64,000 bases of DNA from Fodinibacter sp963763015 (lineage in GTDB: Bacteria > Actinomycetota > Actinomycetes > Actinomycetales > Dermatophilaceae), in NCBI GenBank assembly GCA_963763015.1, contig CAVXML010000013.1, positions 62,001 to 126,000 on the forward strand. The letters run 5' to 3'. Every line of letters begins with the position of its first letter. Within the stretch, counting starts at the first letter, position 1. A model generated the notes under the pieces. The model was not told the DNA's origin. It saw nothing but the letters and a program-made list of their open reading frames with translations, and ran no database searches. Shown here one piece after another: positions 24,626 to 33,326 of this stretch. The translations under genes and the position numbers were made by a program.

Positions 24626-25774
24626 GTGCGCCAGCTCCCCGACTTCCCGTGGGACTCGCTCGCCGCGCTCAAGGAGCGGGCGAGCTCGTTCTCCGACCCG
24701 TCACTGGGCCCTCGCGCCGGCGCGGGCCTGGTCGACCTGTCGGTCGGCACCCCGGTGGACCCGACGCCCGACGTCGTGCGCGAGGCGCTCGCCGCGGCAT
24801 CCGACGCGCACGGCTATCCGCTGACCTGGGGGACCGCCGACCTGCGTGAGGCGGTGGCGGCGTGGTTCGCCGCGCGTCGGGGGGTGCCCGACGTCGACCC
24901 GGGCGGCGTGCTGCCCACCGTCGGCTCCAAGGAGCTCGTCGCGTGGCTGCCGCTCCTCATGGGTCTGGGCGACGGTGACGTCGTCGCCTACCCGCGCGTC
25001 GCGTACCCGACCTACGACGTGGGGGCGCGGCTCGCCGGGGCCACCCCGCTCGCCGTCGACGCCCTCACCGCGCTCGGGCCGCTGACCCGTGCCACCACGC
25101 CGAGGCTGCTCTGGCTGAACACGCCCGCGAACCCGACGGGCAAGGTGCTCGGCGTCGAGCACCTCGCGAAGGTGGTGTCGTGGGCCCGGCAGCACGGTGT
25201 CGTCGTCGCGTCGGACGAGTGCTATGCCGAGCTGGACTGGCGGCCCCGGGCGGCCGGCTCGCGCGAGCCGCCGACGACGCCCTCGATCCTCGACCCGCGG
25301 GTGACCGGCGGCACGCACGAGGGCCTGCTGTGCGTCTACTCCCTGTCGAAGCAGTCGAACCTCGCCGGCTACCGCGGAGCCTTCGTCGCCGGTGACCGCG
25401 ACCTCGTCGGCCGGCTGCTCGAGGTGCGCAAGCATGCCGGGATGATGGTTCCGTGGCCGGTGCAGCGGGCCGTGCTCGCCGCCTTGGGGGATGAGGCGCA
25501 CGTGGCCGCGCAGAAGGCCCGGTACGCCGCCCGCCGCGCGGCGCTGCTCCCGGCCGTCGAGGCCTTCGGCCTGCGGGTCGACGACTCGGAGGCGGGCCTC
25601 TACCTGTGGGCGACGGCGGGGGAGGACGGTCGGGCGACGCTCGAGCGGCTGGCGGCCCGCGGCATCCTCGCTGCTCCCGGCGACTTCTACGGGCCGGCCG
25701 GACGGGGGCACGTGCGCATCGCGCTGACGGCCACCGACGAGAGGGTCGAGGCGGCGGTTGCGCGCCTGGCCTGA
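24626..25774 (+). CDS. dapC: N-succinyldiaminopimelate aminotransferase DapC
   Basis: Fold-type I PLP aminotransferase of 382 residues, making N-succinyl-LL-DAP in meso-DAP and lysine synthesis. Family blocks are LTWGTADLREAVAAWFAARRGV, NTPANPTGKV and the PLP-lysine motif YSLSKQSNLAGYRGAF. Placement after fdxA is the standard actinobacterial order and supports DapC over other aminotransferases. GTG 24626 has AAAGGGG about 14 nt upstream. dapD and dapE lie 4-6 kb downstream. Confidence 0.92.
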   Translation: MRQLPDFPWDSLAALKERASSFSDPSLGPRAGAGLVDLSVGTPVDPTPDVVREALAAASDAHGYPLTWGTADLREAVAAWFAARRGVPDVDPGGVLPTVGSKELVAWLPLLMGLGDGDVVAYPRVAYPTYDVGARLAGATPLAVDALTALGPLTRATTPRLLWLNTPANPTGKVLGVEHLAKVVSWARQHGVVVASDECYAELDWRPRAAGSREPPTTPSILDPRVTGGTHEGLLCVYSLSKQSNLAGYRGAFVAGDRDLVGRLLEVRKHAGMMVPWPVQRAVLAALGDEAHVAAQKARYAARRAALLPAVEAFGLRVDDSEAGLYLWATAGEDGRATLERLAARGILAAPGDFYGPAGRGHVRIALTATDERVEAAVARLA

Positions 25775-25826
25775 CGCGGCGCCGGTCCGAGCGTGGCTCC
25801 CGTTCCTCGTCCCCGAGGGCGGACGG

Positions 25827-25832
25827 TAGGGT
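25827..25832 (+). promoter_or_regulatory. -10 box TAGGGT of gltA
   Basis: TAGGGT sits 36 nt before ATG 25869, leaving a leader of about 30 nt that contains the ribosome-binding site GAGAAGGA (25854-25861). This is a leadered start, unlike most promoters here. Confidence 0.5.
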
Positions 25833-25868
25833 CGAAACGATCCTGCGCCCGACGAGAAGGACCCTGAC

Positions 25869-27155
<1,287 letters not shown>

Positions 27156-27168
27156 CCCACCCCGGCCT

Positions 27169-27246
27169 CCCCGACTTCGTCTGCGAGGGTGTCGGCGACA
27201 CGCCGTCGGTAGGGCGGAAAGCGGCTGTCTGACAGTCGAAGTGGGG
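27169..27246. repeat. Palindromic element A, copy 1 (inverted)
   Basis: Left arm CCCCGACTTCGTCTG (27169-27183), right arm ending GTCGAAGTGGGG (27246), imperfect by one gap and one mismatch. The core CGACACGCCG is the reverse complement of the CGGCGTGTCG core of copies 2 and 3, so this copy is in opposite orientation. It begins 14 nt after the gltA stop. Confidence 0.75.
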
Positions 27247-27335
27247 TCGTCCCCAGCGGCCGGGCGTCGGGCTGGTTCGTCCACAGGACGCTTCCTCGGA
27301 TGCCGGGCGCCCGGCCGCGGCGTCATCGTCGCCGG

Positions 27336-28370
27336 ATGGTGGACCTCGACTCCCTCCCGCTGACCTTCACCCGTACAGGCGCCCTCCGTCTCGGTGTCAC
27401 GCGCGCCCGGTTCCACCGCCTGACGGCGCGAGGCGACGTCGTGGCCGTCGCGCCTGGTCACTACGCAGAGGCGGTCCGGTGGGTCACGGCCGGTCACCAT
27501 GGCCGGCACCTGGGTCTCGCCCTCGCGGCGAGCGCCGCCTTCTCCGGCGCGGCCCTCAGCCACACCAGTGCGGCGCTGTGGTGGGGCCTGCCCGCACCGC
27601 GTCGGGTCCCGGGCCGACCCGAGCTGACCGTCCCGGTGACGCTCCGCCAGAGCGACGACTCCGACTGGGTGCGAGTGCTGCGTTGCGGCCTCCCTCCGCG
27701 GCAGGTCCTCGTCCAGGACGGGGTCCGGGTCACGACCCTCGCTCGCACTGCGGTCGACTGCTTCCGGTCCTTGCCACTGGCCGATGCGCTCGCGATCGCC
27801 GACGTCGCGGTCCGGCGCGGTGTCGCCGTCAGCGAGCTGGTCGAGGTGCGCCAGGGACAGGCGAGGTGGCCCGGCATCCGGGCGGCCCGGCGTGGCATCG
27901 GTCTCGTGGACGGACGGCGTGAGTCACCGCTGGAGTCGGGCTCCGTGGCCCGCCTCGACGGATGGGGCCTCCCTCACCCGGTGCCCCAGGTCGAGGTGTA
28001 CGACGAGCTGGGTGAGTTCATCGGTCGCGTCGACCTGCTCTGGCGATCACTCCGCGTCGTCGGGGAGGCCGATGGCAGGGGCAAGTTCCGGGGCGACTTC
28101 GACGGGAACAGCTCCGAGCACGCGGTCGCCGAGCGCCTCATCGCCGCAGAGGACCGCGCGGGGCGCCTGCGAGAGGTCGGGCTCGGGGTGGTGCGGTGGG
28201 GCTCGTCGGCACTGCGTCGACCGGACCTGCTGGCCGCCCGGGTGCGCCGGGCTGCCCCGTCGGGGCCGCTGCATGCCCGGCTGGTGTGCGGCCCCTGCCG
28301 GCAGGAGCTCGACGACTGCGCCTGCCCCTCCGCACTTCGTCTGTCAGCTCGTGCTCGAGACGCCGGGTAA
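27336..28370 (+). CDS. AbiEi-like winged-helix protein with PD-(D/E)XK-like C-terminus
   Basis: Protein of 344 residues. The N-terminal segment FTRTGALRLGVTRARFHRL...GDVVAVAPGHYAEA (10-45) resembles the type IV antitoxin AbiEi helix-turn-helix. The middle (SHTSAALWWGLP, TLARTAVDC) matches the AbiEi core. The C-terminus has a DUF559/Vsr-like nuclease pattern with Glu200, Asp233 in GRVDLL, Glu244 and Asp246 in GEADG, and Lys250. No AbiEii toxin gene is next to it. The gene lies between two copies of palindromic element A, and its last 15 or so codons and stop are inside copy 2. ATG 27336 has a CATCGT box 6 nt upstream. Function unproven. Confidence 0.75.
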   Translation: MVDLDSLPLTFTRTGALRLGVTRARFHRLTARGDVVAVAPGHYAEAVRWVTAGHHGRHLGLALAASAAFSGAALSHTSAALWWGLPAPRRVPGRPELTVPVTLRQSDDSDWVRVLRCGLPPRQVLVQDGVRVTTLARTAVDCFRSLPLADALAIADVAVRRGVAVSELVEVRQGQARWPGIRAARRGIGLVDGRRESPLESGSVARLDGWGLPHPVPQVEVYDELGEFIGRVDLLWRSLRVVGEADGRGKFRGDFDGNSSEHAVAERLIAAEDRAGRLREVGLGVVRWGSSALRRPDLLAARVRRAAPSGPLHARLVCGPCRQELDDCACPSALRLSARARDAG

Positions 28371-28407
28371 GCGGCGTGTCGCAGCACTGCCACAGACGAA
28401 GTCGGGG
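28326..28407. repeat. Palindromic element A, copy 2
   Basis: Left arm contains CGCACTTCGTCTGTC (28331-28345), right arm CACAGACGAAGTCGGGG (28391-28407), core GCGGCGTGTCG as in copy 3. It covers the 3' end of the AbiEi-like gene and sits between two converging genes. Confidence 0.8.
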
Positions 28408-28440
28408 AAGTCGGGGTGGACGAGGCCGGGGAGACGGCGG

Positions 28441-29361
28441 TCAGGTGAGGTGGATCGTGACAGTCGTCGGGTCGACCGACTCCTCGCCGGCCGGCCGCCA
28501 CTCCAGCGCCGACTCCTCCATCCCGCGTCGCCACTCGCGGTCGCCGACGACCACGCGCACCGCCCCGGTGTCGACGGCCCGGGCGACGGCCCAGGAGCCG
28601 ACCGCCCACGCCAGCTCCTCCGAGTCCGCGCGGACCGTCACCGTGTCGCCCTCCGCTCGGGCCTCCACGCCGAAGTCCTTGTCGACGAGCGCCACGAGGG
28701 CCCCCGGGTCGCCGGGGTTCTGCGGGTCCTCGAGAGCACAGGCGACGCCGGCCGGGGTCTGTCCGGACAGGACGGATGCCGTGACGCGTGCCTGTGCCTC
28801 GTGCTGGGCGTACGCCTCACCCGCCGCCGAGCGCTGCACCGCCTGGGCTGCCTGGGCGATGTCCATGTCGGTGTAGCCGTCGACCTTCACCAGGGCGTCG
28901 TAGAACCGGTTCGTCGAGTACTCCGGGTCCATGATCTGCTCGGCCGTTCCCCAGCCCTGCGACGGCCGCTGCTGGAACAGCCCGAGCGAGTCCCGGTCGC
29001 CGAACCTCACGTTGCGCACCTTGGACTCCTGCATCGCCGTCGCGATGGCGATGGTCGCCGCCCGCGGAGGCAGGCCTCGCTGCACCGCGATCGCCGTGAT
29101 CGCCGCCGCGTTGCTCGCCTGGTCGGGCGCCCACTGGAAGGTCGAGTCCTCCACCGTCACCAGGCACTGCTCGCCCGACACGAGCAGCCTCAGGTGGCGG
29201 ACGCCGAGGTAGCCGGCCGTGCCGACCGCCGCCACCAGGACGAGCACCAGCAACAGCGCGAGGCGCCGCCGCCGCCGAGAGCGGGGCGCGGTCTCGGCGA
29301 GGGTCACGGCTCCCCCGGGCGTGCGCGGCATCAGGTCGGTGTCCTTCGGGTCAGTGGTCAT
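28441..29361 (-). CDS. Membrane-anchored lysozyme-like (transglycosylase-fold) protein
   Basis: Protein of 306 residues with a cytoplasmic Arg cluster, one transmembrane helix (about 34-55, LALLLVLVLVAAVGTAGYLG) and an extracytoplasmic domain. The motif TAMQESKVRN followed by DSLGLFQQRPSQGWGT looks like the catalytic Glu and glycan-cleft region of lytic transglycosylase-like folds. Similar actinobacterial proteins are often mislabelled heavy-metal transporters. ATG 29361 is chosen as the conserved start; the upstream in-frame extension is short. Muralytic activity is inference. Confidence 0.7.
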   Translation of the reverse strand: MTTDPKDTDLMPRTPGGAVTLAETAPRSRRRRRLALLLVLVLVAAVGTAGYLGVRHLRLLVSGEQCLVTVEDSTFQWAPDQASNAAAITAIAVQRGLPPRAATIAIATAMQESKVRNVRFGDRDSLGLFQQRPSQGWGTAEQIMDPEYSTNRFYDALVKVDGYTDMDIAQAAQAVQRSAAGEAYAQHEAQARVTASVLSGQTPAGVACALEDPQNPGDPGALVALVDKDFGVEARAEGDTVTVRADSEELAWAVGSWAVARAVDTGAVRVVVGDREWRRGMEESALEWRPAGEESVDPTTVTIHLT

Positions 29362-29391
29362 GCGGAGCGGGGCCACGGCCACGCTCCACGG

Positions 29392-30318
29392 TCAGTCGTT
29401 CGCGTGCAGCGCGGAGTTCAGCACGATGCCGTGCCCGTCTCGCGGCCGGGCCTCGACGGCACCGGTCACCGAGTTGCGCAGGAAGAGCAGGTTGCTCTGC
29501 CCCGACAGCTCCCGGGCCTTGGCCACCGTCCCGTCGGGGAGGGTCACCTTGGTCCCGGCCGTGACGTACAGGCCGGCCTCGACGACGCAGTCGTCCCCGA
29601 GCGCGATGCCGAGCCCGGACTCGGCTCCGAGCAGGCAACGCTCGCCGATGCTCACCCGTTCCGTCCCGCCGCCGGACAGCGTTCCCATCGTCGAGGCACC
29701 GCCGCCGATGTCGGACCCGTTCCCGACGACGACGCCCTGGCTGATCCGCCCCTCGACCATCGAGCTGCCGAGGGTGCCGGCGTTGAAGTTGACGAAGCCC
29801 TCGTGCATCACGGTGGTTCCGCTGGCGAGGTGGGCTCCGAGGCGGACCCGTCCGGCGTCGGCGATGCGCACCCCGCTCGGCACCACGTAGTCGGTCATCT
29901 GGGGAAACTTGTCGACGCCCATCACCAGGACCTGCCCGCGAGCCTTCATCCGGGCCCGGGTCCTCTCGAAGTCCTCGACCGCGCAGGGGCCCTGAGATGT
30001 CCACACGACATTGGGCAGCACCGCGAAGATGCCGTCGAGGTTGATGCTGTTCGGCGCGCGGAGGCGGTGCGACAGCAGGTGCAGTCGCAGGTAGGCGTCC
30101 GGGGTGTCGGCGGGCGCTGAGTGCAGGTCCACGCAGACGAGCCGCACCTCCTGGCGCACGCCACGCACCTCGTCGGAGCCCACGAGGGCGTCCAGCTCCG
30201 GGGGCGCCGCCACGTCGTCACCCGGCTCACCGAGCGCGGGCGCCGGGAACCACCCGTCGAGCACCGTCCCCTCGCCGGTGATGGTGAGCAGGCCGTGGCC
30301 CCAGGCGGTGTCGGTCAT
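29392..30318 (-). CDS. dapD: Tetrahydrodipicolinate N-succinyltransferase DapD
   Basis: Left-handed beta-helix acyltransferase of 308 residues, succinylating tetrahydrodipicolinate in meso-DAP and lysine synthesis. Hexapeptide-repeat segments such as RIADAGRVRLGAHLASGT, SMVEGRISQGVVVGNGSDIGGGAS and ERCLLGAESGLGIALGDDC are seen, and the actinobacterial DapD N-terminal domain is present. It is divergent from dapE with two matching TACGCT leaderless promoters between them. ATG 30318 has TACGCT 7 nt upstream. Confidence 0.95.
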   Translation of the reverse strand: MTDTAWGHGLLTITGEGTVLDGWFPAPALGEPGDDVAAPPELDALVGSDEVRGVRQEVRLVCVDLHSAPADTPDAYLRLHLLSHRLRAPNSINLDGIFAVLPNVVWTSQGPCAVEDFERTRARMKARGQVLVMGVDKFPQMTDYVVPSGVRIADAGRVRLGAHLASGTTVMHEGFVNFNAGTLGSSMVEGRISQGVVVGNGSDIGGGASTMGTLSGGGTERVSIGERCLLGAESGLGIALGDDCVVEAGLYVTAGTKVTLPDGTVAKARELSGQSNLLFLRNSVTGAVEARPRDGHGIVLNSALHAND

Positions 30319-30325
30319 GGCGCCA

Positions 30326-30331
30326 AGCGTA
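30326..30331 (-). promoter_or_regulatory. -10 box TACGCT of dapD, leaderless
   Basis: On the minus strand TACGCT is followed by 7 nt and ATG 30318. The same hexamer drives dapE in the opposite direction from the same 160-nt gap. Confidence 0.6.
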
Positions 30332-30466
30332 CGGCGGTGCGCCTCGCCACCCGGGCCGCCCCGGTGCCGCCCCCGGGCCGCTCCCGGGTGCCCCCCGGGC
30401 CGGCACCACGGGCCGCAGCTCGGGTGCACCCAGGGCCGCAGCACCGGGGACCCTCGTCACGCTCAC

Positions 30467-30472
30467 TACGCT
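30467..30472 (+). promoter_or_regulatory. -10 box TACGCT of dapE, leaderless
   Basis: TACGCT is 6 nt before ATG 30479. Identical to the boxes of dapD, the Gfo/Idh gene and glpK. Confidence 0.6.
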
Positions 30473-30478
30473 GGCCGT

Positions 30479-31573
30479 ATGCCGTCGCCCCCGCCCCTGC
30501 TCGACCTCACCCGCGATGTCGCGCACCTCACCGCCACCGTGTGCGACATCGAGTCGGTGAGCCTGGCCGAGGCCGTTCTCGCCGACGCCATCGAGTCCGC
30601 CCTGCGGGCGCTGGGGCACCTCCAGGTGACCCGGGTCGGCAACACGGTCGTGGCGCGCACGGCGCTGGGCCGCCCCGAGAGGGTGGTCCTCGCCGGGCAC
30701 ATCGACACGGTGCCGCTGACCACAGACCCGGTGAACCTGCCGACCCGCAGGGTCCGGGGGCAGGGCGGCGAGGTGCTGTGGGGACGGGGGACGGTGGACA
30801 TGAAGGGTGGCGTCGCGGTGATGCTGCGGGTTGCACAGCTCCTTGCAGAGCCGAGCCGCGACATCACCTTCGTGTTCTACGAGGCGGAGGAGATCGACTC
30901 GCGGTTCAACGGCCTCCTGCACGTCGAGCAGCAGCGCCCCGAGCTCGTGGCCGACGCCGACTTCGCCGTGCTCCTCGAGCCCACCGATTCTCGCGTGGAA
31001 GGGGGGTGCAAGGGGACGCTTCGCGCCGAGGTGACGACCAAGGGCATCGCCGCCCACTCGGCCCGTCCCTGGAAGGGGCACAACGCGATCCATGACGCCG
31101 GTGAGATCCTCACCCGCCTCGTCGCCTACGAGCCGGCGACCCACGTGGTCGACGAGCTGGAGTTCCATGAGGCCCTGAACGCGGTGCTGGTCTCGGGTGG
31201 CGTCGCCACCAACGTCATCCCTGACCGGTGCGTCGTGACGGTCAACTACCGCTACTCACCGTCCCTCACGGAGGCGGATGCCGAGGCGCACGTCCGCGAG
31301 GTCTTCTCGGGTTTCGACGTCGAGGTCGTCGACAACGCGGGGGGTGCTCGCCCGGGGCTGCACCTGCCGGCGGCCCGGGCGTTCGTCGAGGCGCTCGGGC
31401 TGCCGGTCGAGGCCAAGCAGGGCTGGACGGATGTCGCCCGCTTCTCCGCCATGGGGGTTCCCGCGGTCAACTTCGGCCCGGGTGACCCGAACCTGGCCCA
31501 CACGGACGACGAGCAGTGCCCGGTCGAGCAGTACACCGCCTGCGAAGCCGCCCTGCTCCGCTGGCTCTCCTGA
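30479..31573 (+). CDS. dapE: Succinyl-diaminopimelate desuccinylase DapE
   Basis: M20 dinuclear-zinc hydrolase of 364 residues, releasing LL-DAP from its succinyl derivative. Zinc ligands are visible in AGHIDTVPL (His), GRGTVDMKGGVAVM (bridging Asp), YEAEEIDS (catalytic and ligand Glu), LLEPTD (Glu) and LAHTDDEQC (His). The KGIAAHSARPWKGHNAI block is the dimerisation and substrate region. ATG 30479 follows a TACGCT box by 6 nt. Palindromic element A copy 3 starts 3 nt after its stop. Confidence 0.95.
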   Translation: MPSPPPLLDLTRDVAHLTATVCDIESVSLAEAVLADAIESALRALGHLQVTRVGNTVVARTALGRPERVVLAGHIDTVPLTTDPVNLPTRRVRGQGGEVLWGRGTVDMKGGVAVMLRVAQLLAEPSRDITFVFYEAEEIDSRFNGLLHVEQQRPELVADADFAVLLEPTDSRVEGGCKGTLRAEVTTKGIAAHSARPWKGHNAIHDAGEILTRLVAYEPATHVVDELEFHEALNAVLVSGGVATNVIPDRCVVTVNYRYSPSLTEADAEAHVREVFSGFDVEVVDNAGGARPGLHLPAARAFVEALGLPVEAKQGWTDVARFSAMGVPAVNFGPGDPNLAHTDDEQCPVEQYTACEAALLRWLS

Positions 31574-31576
31574 CCG

Positions 31577-31656
31577 CCCCGACTTCGTCTGTCGGATGGT
31601 GCGCCGACGACGCCGTACGCGGCGTGTCGGGCGCGTTCCGACAGACGAAGTCGGGG
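31577..31656. repeat. Palindromic element A, copy 3 (best preserved)
   Basis: 80-bp element with perfect 19-bp terminal arms, CCCCGACTTCGTCTGTCGG at 31577-31595 and its reverse complement at 31638-31656. A nested stem GACGCCG...CGGCGTGTC lies inside. It begins just after the dapE stop and ends 15 nt before the next gene's -10 box. Confidence 0.85.
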
Positions 31657-31671
31657 AGCCCGGGGGCGGCA

Positions 31672-31677
31672 TACAGT
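31672..31677 (+). promoter_or_regulatory. -10 box TACAGT of the LOG-family gene, leaderless
   Basis: TACAGT is 6 nt before GTG 31684. The -35 region falls on the right arm of palindromic element A copy 3. Confidence 0.6.
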
Positions 31678-31683
31678 GGCGCG

Positions 31684-32508
31684 GTGGACGTGACGCCGAA
31701 CCCCCCGTGGCTGCCGGACCGTGACTACCACCAGGGATCGGTCGTCATGCGCCGCTCGAAGGTGCCGGGGTCGACGAGCGACCAGCGCCTGCTGGACAGC
31801 CGGGGGTCGGCCGACTGGGTGCACACCGACCCGTGGCGGGTCATGCGCATCCAGTCCGAGTTCGTCACCGGGTTCGGCGCGCTGGCCGAGCTCGGCCCGG
31901 CGGTGAGCGTGTTCGGCTCGGCCCGCACGCAGCCCCACGACCCGGTGTACGAGCTGGGAACGCAGGTCGGTCGCGCCCTCGTCGAGGCCGGTTATGCCGT
32001 CATCACCGGTGGTGGACCGGGCGCCATGGAGGCTGCCAACCGCGGTGCCCTCGAGGCCGGCGGCACGTCCGTCGGGCTCGGGATCGAGCTGCCCTTCGAG
32101 GCGGGGCTCAACGAGTTCGTCGACCTCGGCGTCAACTTCCGCTACTTCTTCGCCCGCAAGACGATGTTCGTGAAGTACGCGCAGGGCTTCATCGTCCTGC
32201 CGGGCGGCTTCGGGACGCTCGACGAGCTGTTCGAGGCGGTGACCCTCGTCCAGACGCAGAAGGTCACGAGCTTTCCCATCGTCCTGCTCGGGTCGTCGTA
32301 CTGGGGCGGCCTGCTCACCTGGCTCCGGGAGACGGCAGCGGGTTCAGGGACCATCAGCGTCGTCGACCTCGACCTGCTCACCGTCACCGACGACGTCGAC
32401 GAGTCGGTGGCGGCGATCGTGGCCGCCGACACCTCCGGGACGGCACCGCGGACCCCCCGCGCCGGCGGGGTCGCCGCTCCACCGTCCAGCGCGACGCGCC
32501 CTGAGTAA
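31684..32508 (+). CDS. TIGR00730/LOG family Rossmann-fold protein
   Basis: Protein of 274 residues of the lysine-decarboxylase-like LOG family, most of which are cytokinin-type phosphoribohydrolases cleaving nucleoside 5'-monophosphates. The signature motifs GGGPGAMEAANRGA and PGGFGTLDELFE are both complete. An unconserved N-terminal 55 residues and a Pro/Ala-rich C-terminal tail flank the fold. GTG 31684 is supported by the TACAGT box. In actinobacteria it commonly follows dapE, as here. Confidence 0.9.
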   Translation: MDVTPNPPWLPDRDYHQGSVVMRRSKVPGSTSDQRLLDSRGSADWVHTDPWRVMRIQSEFVTGFGALAELGPAVSVFGSARTQPHDPVYELGTQVGRALVEAGYAVITGGGPGAMEAANRGALEAGGTSVGLGIELPFEAGLNEFVDLGVNFRYFFARKTMFVKYAQGFIVLPGGFGTLDELFEAVTLVQTQKVTSFPIVLLGSSYWGGLLTWLRETAAGSGTISVVDLDLLTVTDDVDESVAAIVAADTSGTAPRTPRAGGVAAPPSSATRPE

Positions 32509-32524
32509 CCGCAGGTCTCCGCCG

Positions 32525-32530
32525 TAGGAT
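32525..32530 (+). promoter_or_regulatory. -10 box TAGGAT of the small DivIVA gene, leaderless
   Basis: TAGGAT is 6 nt before GTG 32537, 16 nt after the LOG-family stop. Confidence 0.6.
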
Positions 32531-32536
32531 CGGGCC

Positions 32537-32851
32537 GTGGTCCCCCTCATCATCCTCGCCCTGGTCGCCGTGGCGCTCGTCATGGTGGTGCTCGGCGTCG
32601 CGAGCGGGCGGATCACCGTCGACCCGCTCGCCGAGGCCGTCCACACGACCCCCGACACCGGGCTCCCGCCGCGTCCCACCGCAGCCGACGTGGATGCCGT
32701 GCGCTTCGACACGGCCCTGCGCGGCTACCGGGTCGACGAGGTCGACGCACACCTGGACGCGCTGCGCGAAGAGCTGGCCGAGCGTGAGCGGGTCCTGGCG
32801 GAGCTGGGTCCCGTGCCGGTCGATCCGCCCCCGGACCGGGACGGCGGGTGA
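32537..32851 (+). CDS. Small membrane protein with DivIVA-type motif
   Basis: Protein of 104 residues: an N-terminal transmembrane helix (2-22), a linker, and a DivIVA N-terminal motif VRFDTALRGYRVDEVDAHLDAL (about 55-76) followed by a short coiled coil EELAERERVLAEL. DivIVA-motif proteins sense negative membrane curvature or organise polar growth; this one is much shorter than true DivIVA/Wag31. The same TM-plus-motif pattern is repeated at the start of the 733-residue protein encoded 470 nt downstream. Function unknown. Confidence 0.78.
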   Translation: MVPLIILALVAVALVMVVLGVASGRITVDPLAEAVHTTPDTGLPPRPTAADVDAVRFDTALRGYRVDEVDAHLDALREELAERERVLAELGPVPVDPPPDRDGG

Positions 32852-32855
32852 CGGC

Positions 32856-33326
32856 ATGGCCTTCACCATCACCCGGTGCACACCGCTGGTGCCGGAGGTG
32901 GCCTGGTCGGCCGTGACCGACCTGGCCGAGCACGCGCGCGACGTCCCCCTCACGGAGGTGCAGGTGGCCGAGGGCGGGCTCGTGCTGGGGGCGGAGGTGG
33001 TCGCGTGGACCCGGCTCGGCCCGCTCGCCATGGCCGACCGCATGCTCGTCACCGCGCTCGAACCGGGCCGACGGCTGCGGCTGGTCAAGACGGGACGGCT
33101 CCTGCGGGGGTGGGCCGATATCCGGGTCGGCCCCGACCCCGACCGCCCCGGCGGCGCCCGGGTCGACTGGACCGAGGAGGTGTGGCTCCCCGGTTTGCGC
33201 CGGCCCACCCGCCCGCTGGGTGACCGCCTGGGGCCGGGTCTGTTCGGCCGCGTCGTCGAGGGGGTGCTCGCGCGGGCGGAGCGGGAGGCCGTGCGGCCCG
33301 TCCGTGGTCCGGGAGGCCGGCCGTGA
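32856..33326 (+). CDS. SRPBCC-type polyketide cyclase/START-fold protein
   Basis: Protein of 156 residues with the layout of an SRPBCC hydrophobic-ligand pocket: an N-terminal strand FTITRCTPLVPEVAWSAVTDLAEHARDVPL, a central RMLVTALEPGRRLRLVKTG strand pair and a long C-terminal helix FGRVVEGVLARAEREAV. Ligand not predictable. It starts 4 nt after the DivIVA gene stop and its own stop overlaps the next start (33323), so the three genes look like one operon. Confidence 0.75.
   Translation: MAFTITRCTPLVPEVAWSAVTDLAEHARDVPLTEVQVAEGGLVLGAEVVAWTRLGPLAMADRMLVTALEPGRRLRLVKTGRLLRGWADIRVGPDPDRPGGARVDWTEEVWLPGLRRPTRPLGDRLGPGLFGRVVEGVLARAEREAVRPVRGPGGRP

Noticed and set aside
31516..31683. N-terminal extension of the LOG-family protein upstream of 31684
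   Set aside because: It would run through dapE's end and palindromic element A; the TACAGT box and family alignment favour GTG 31684.
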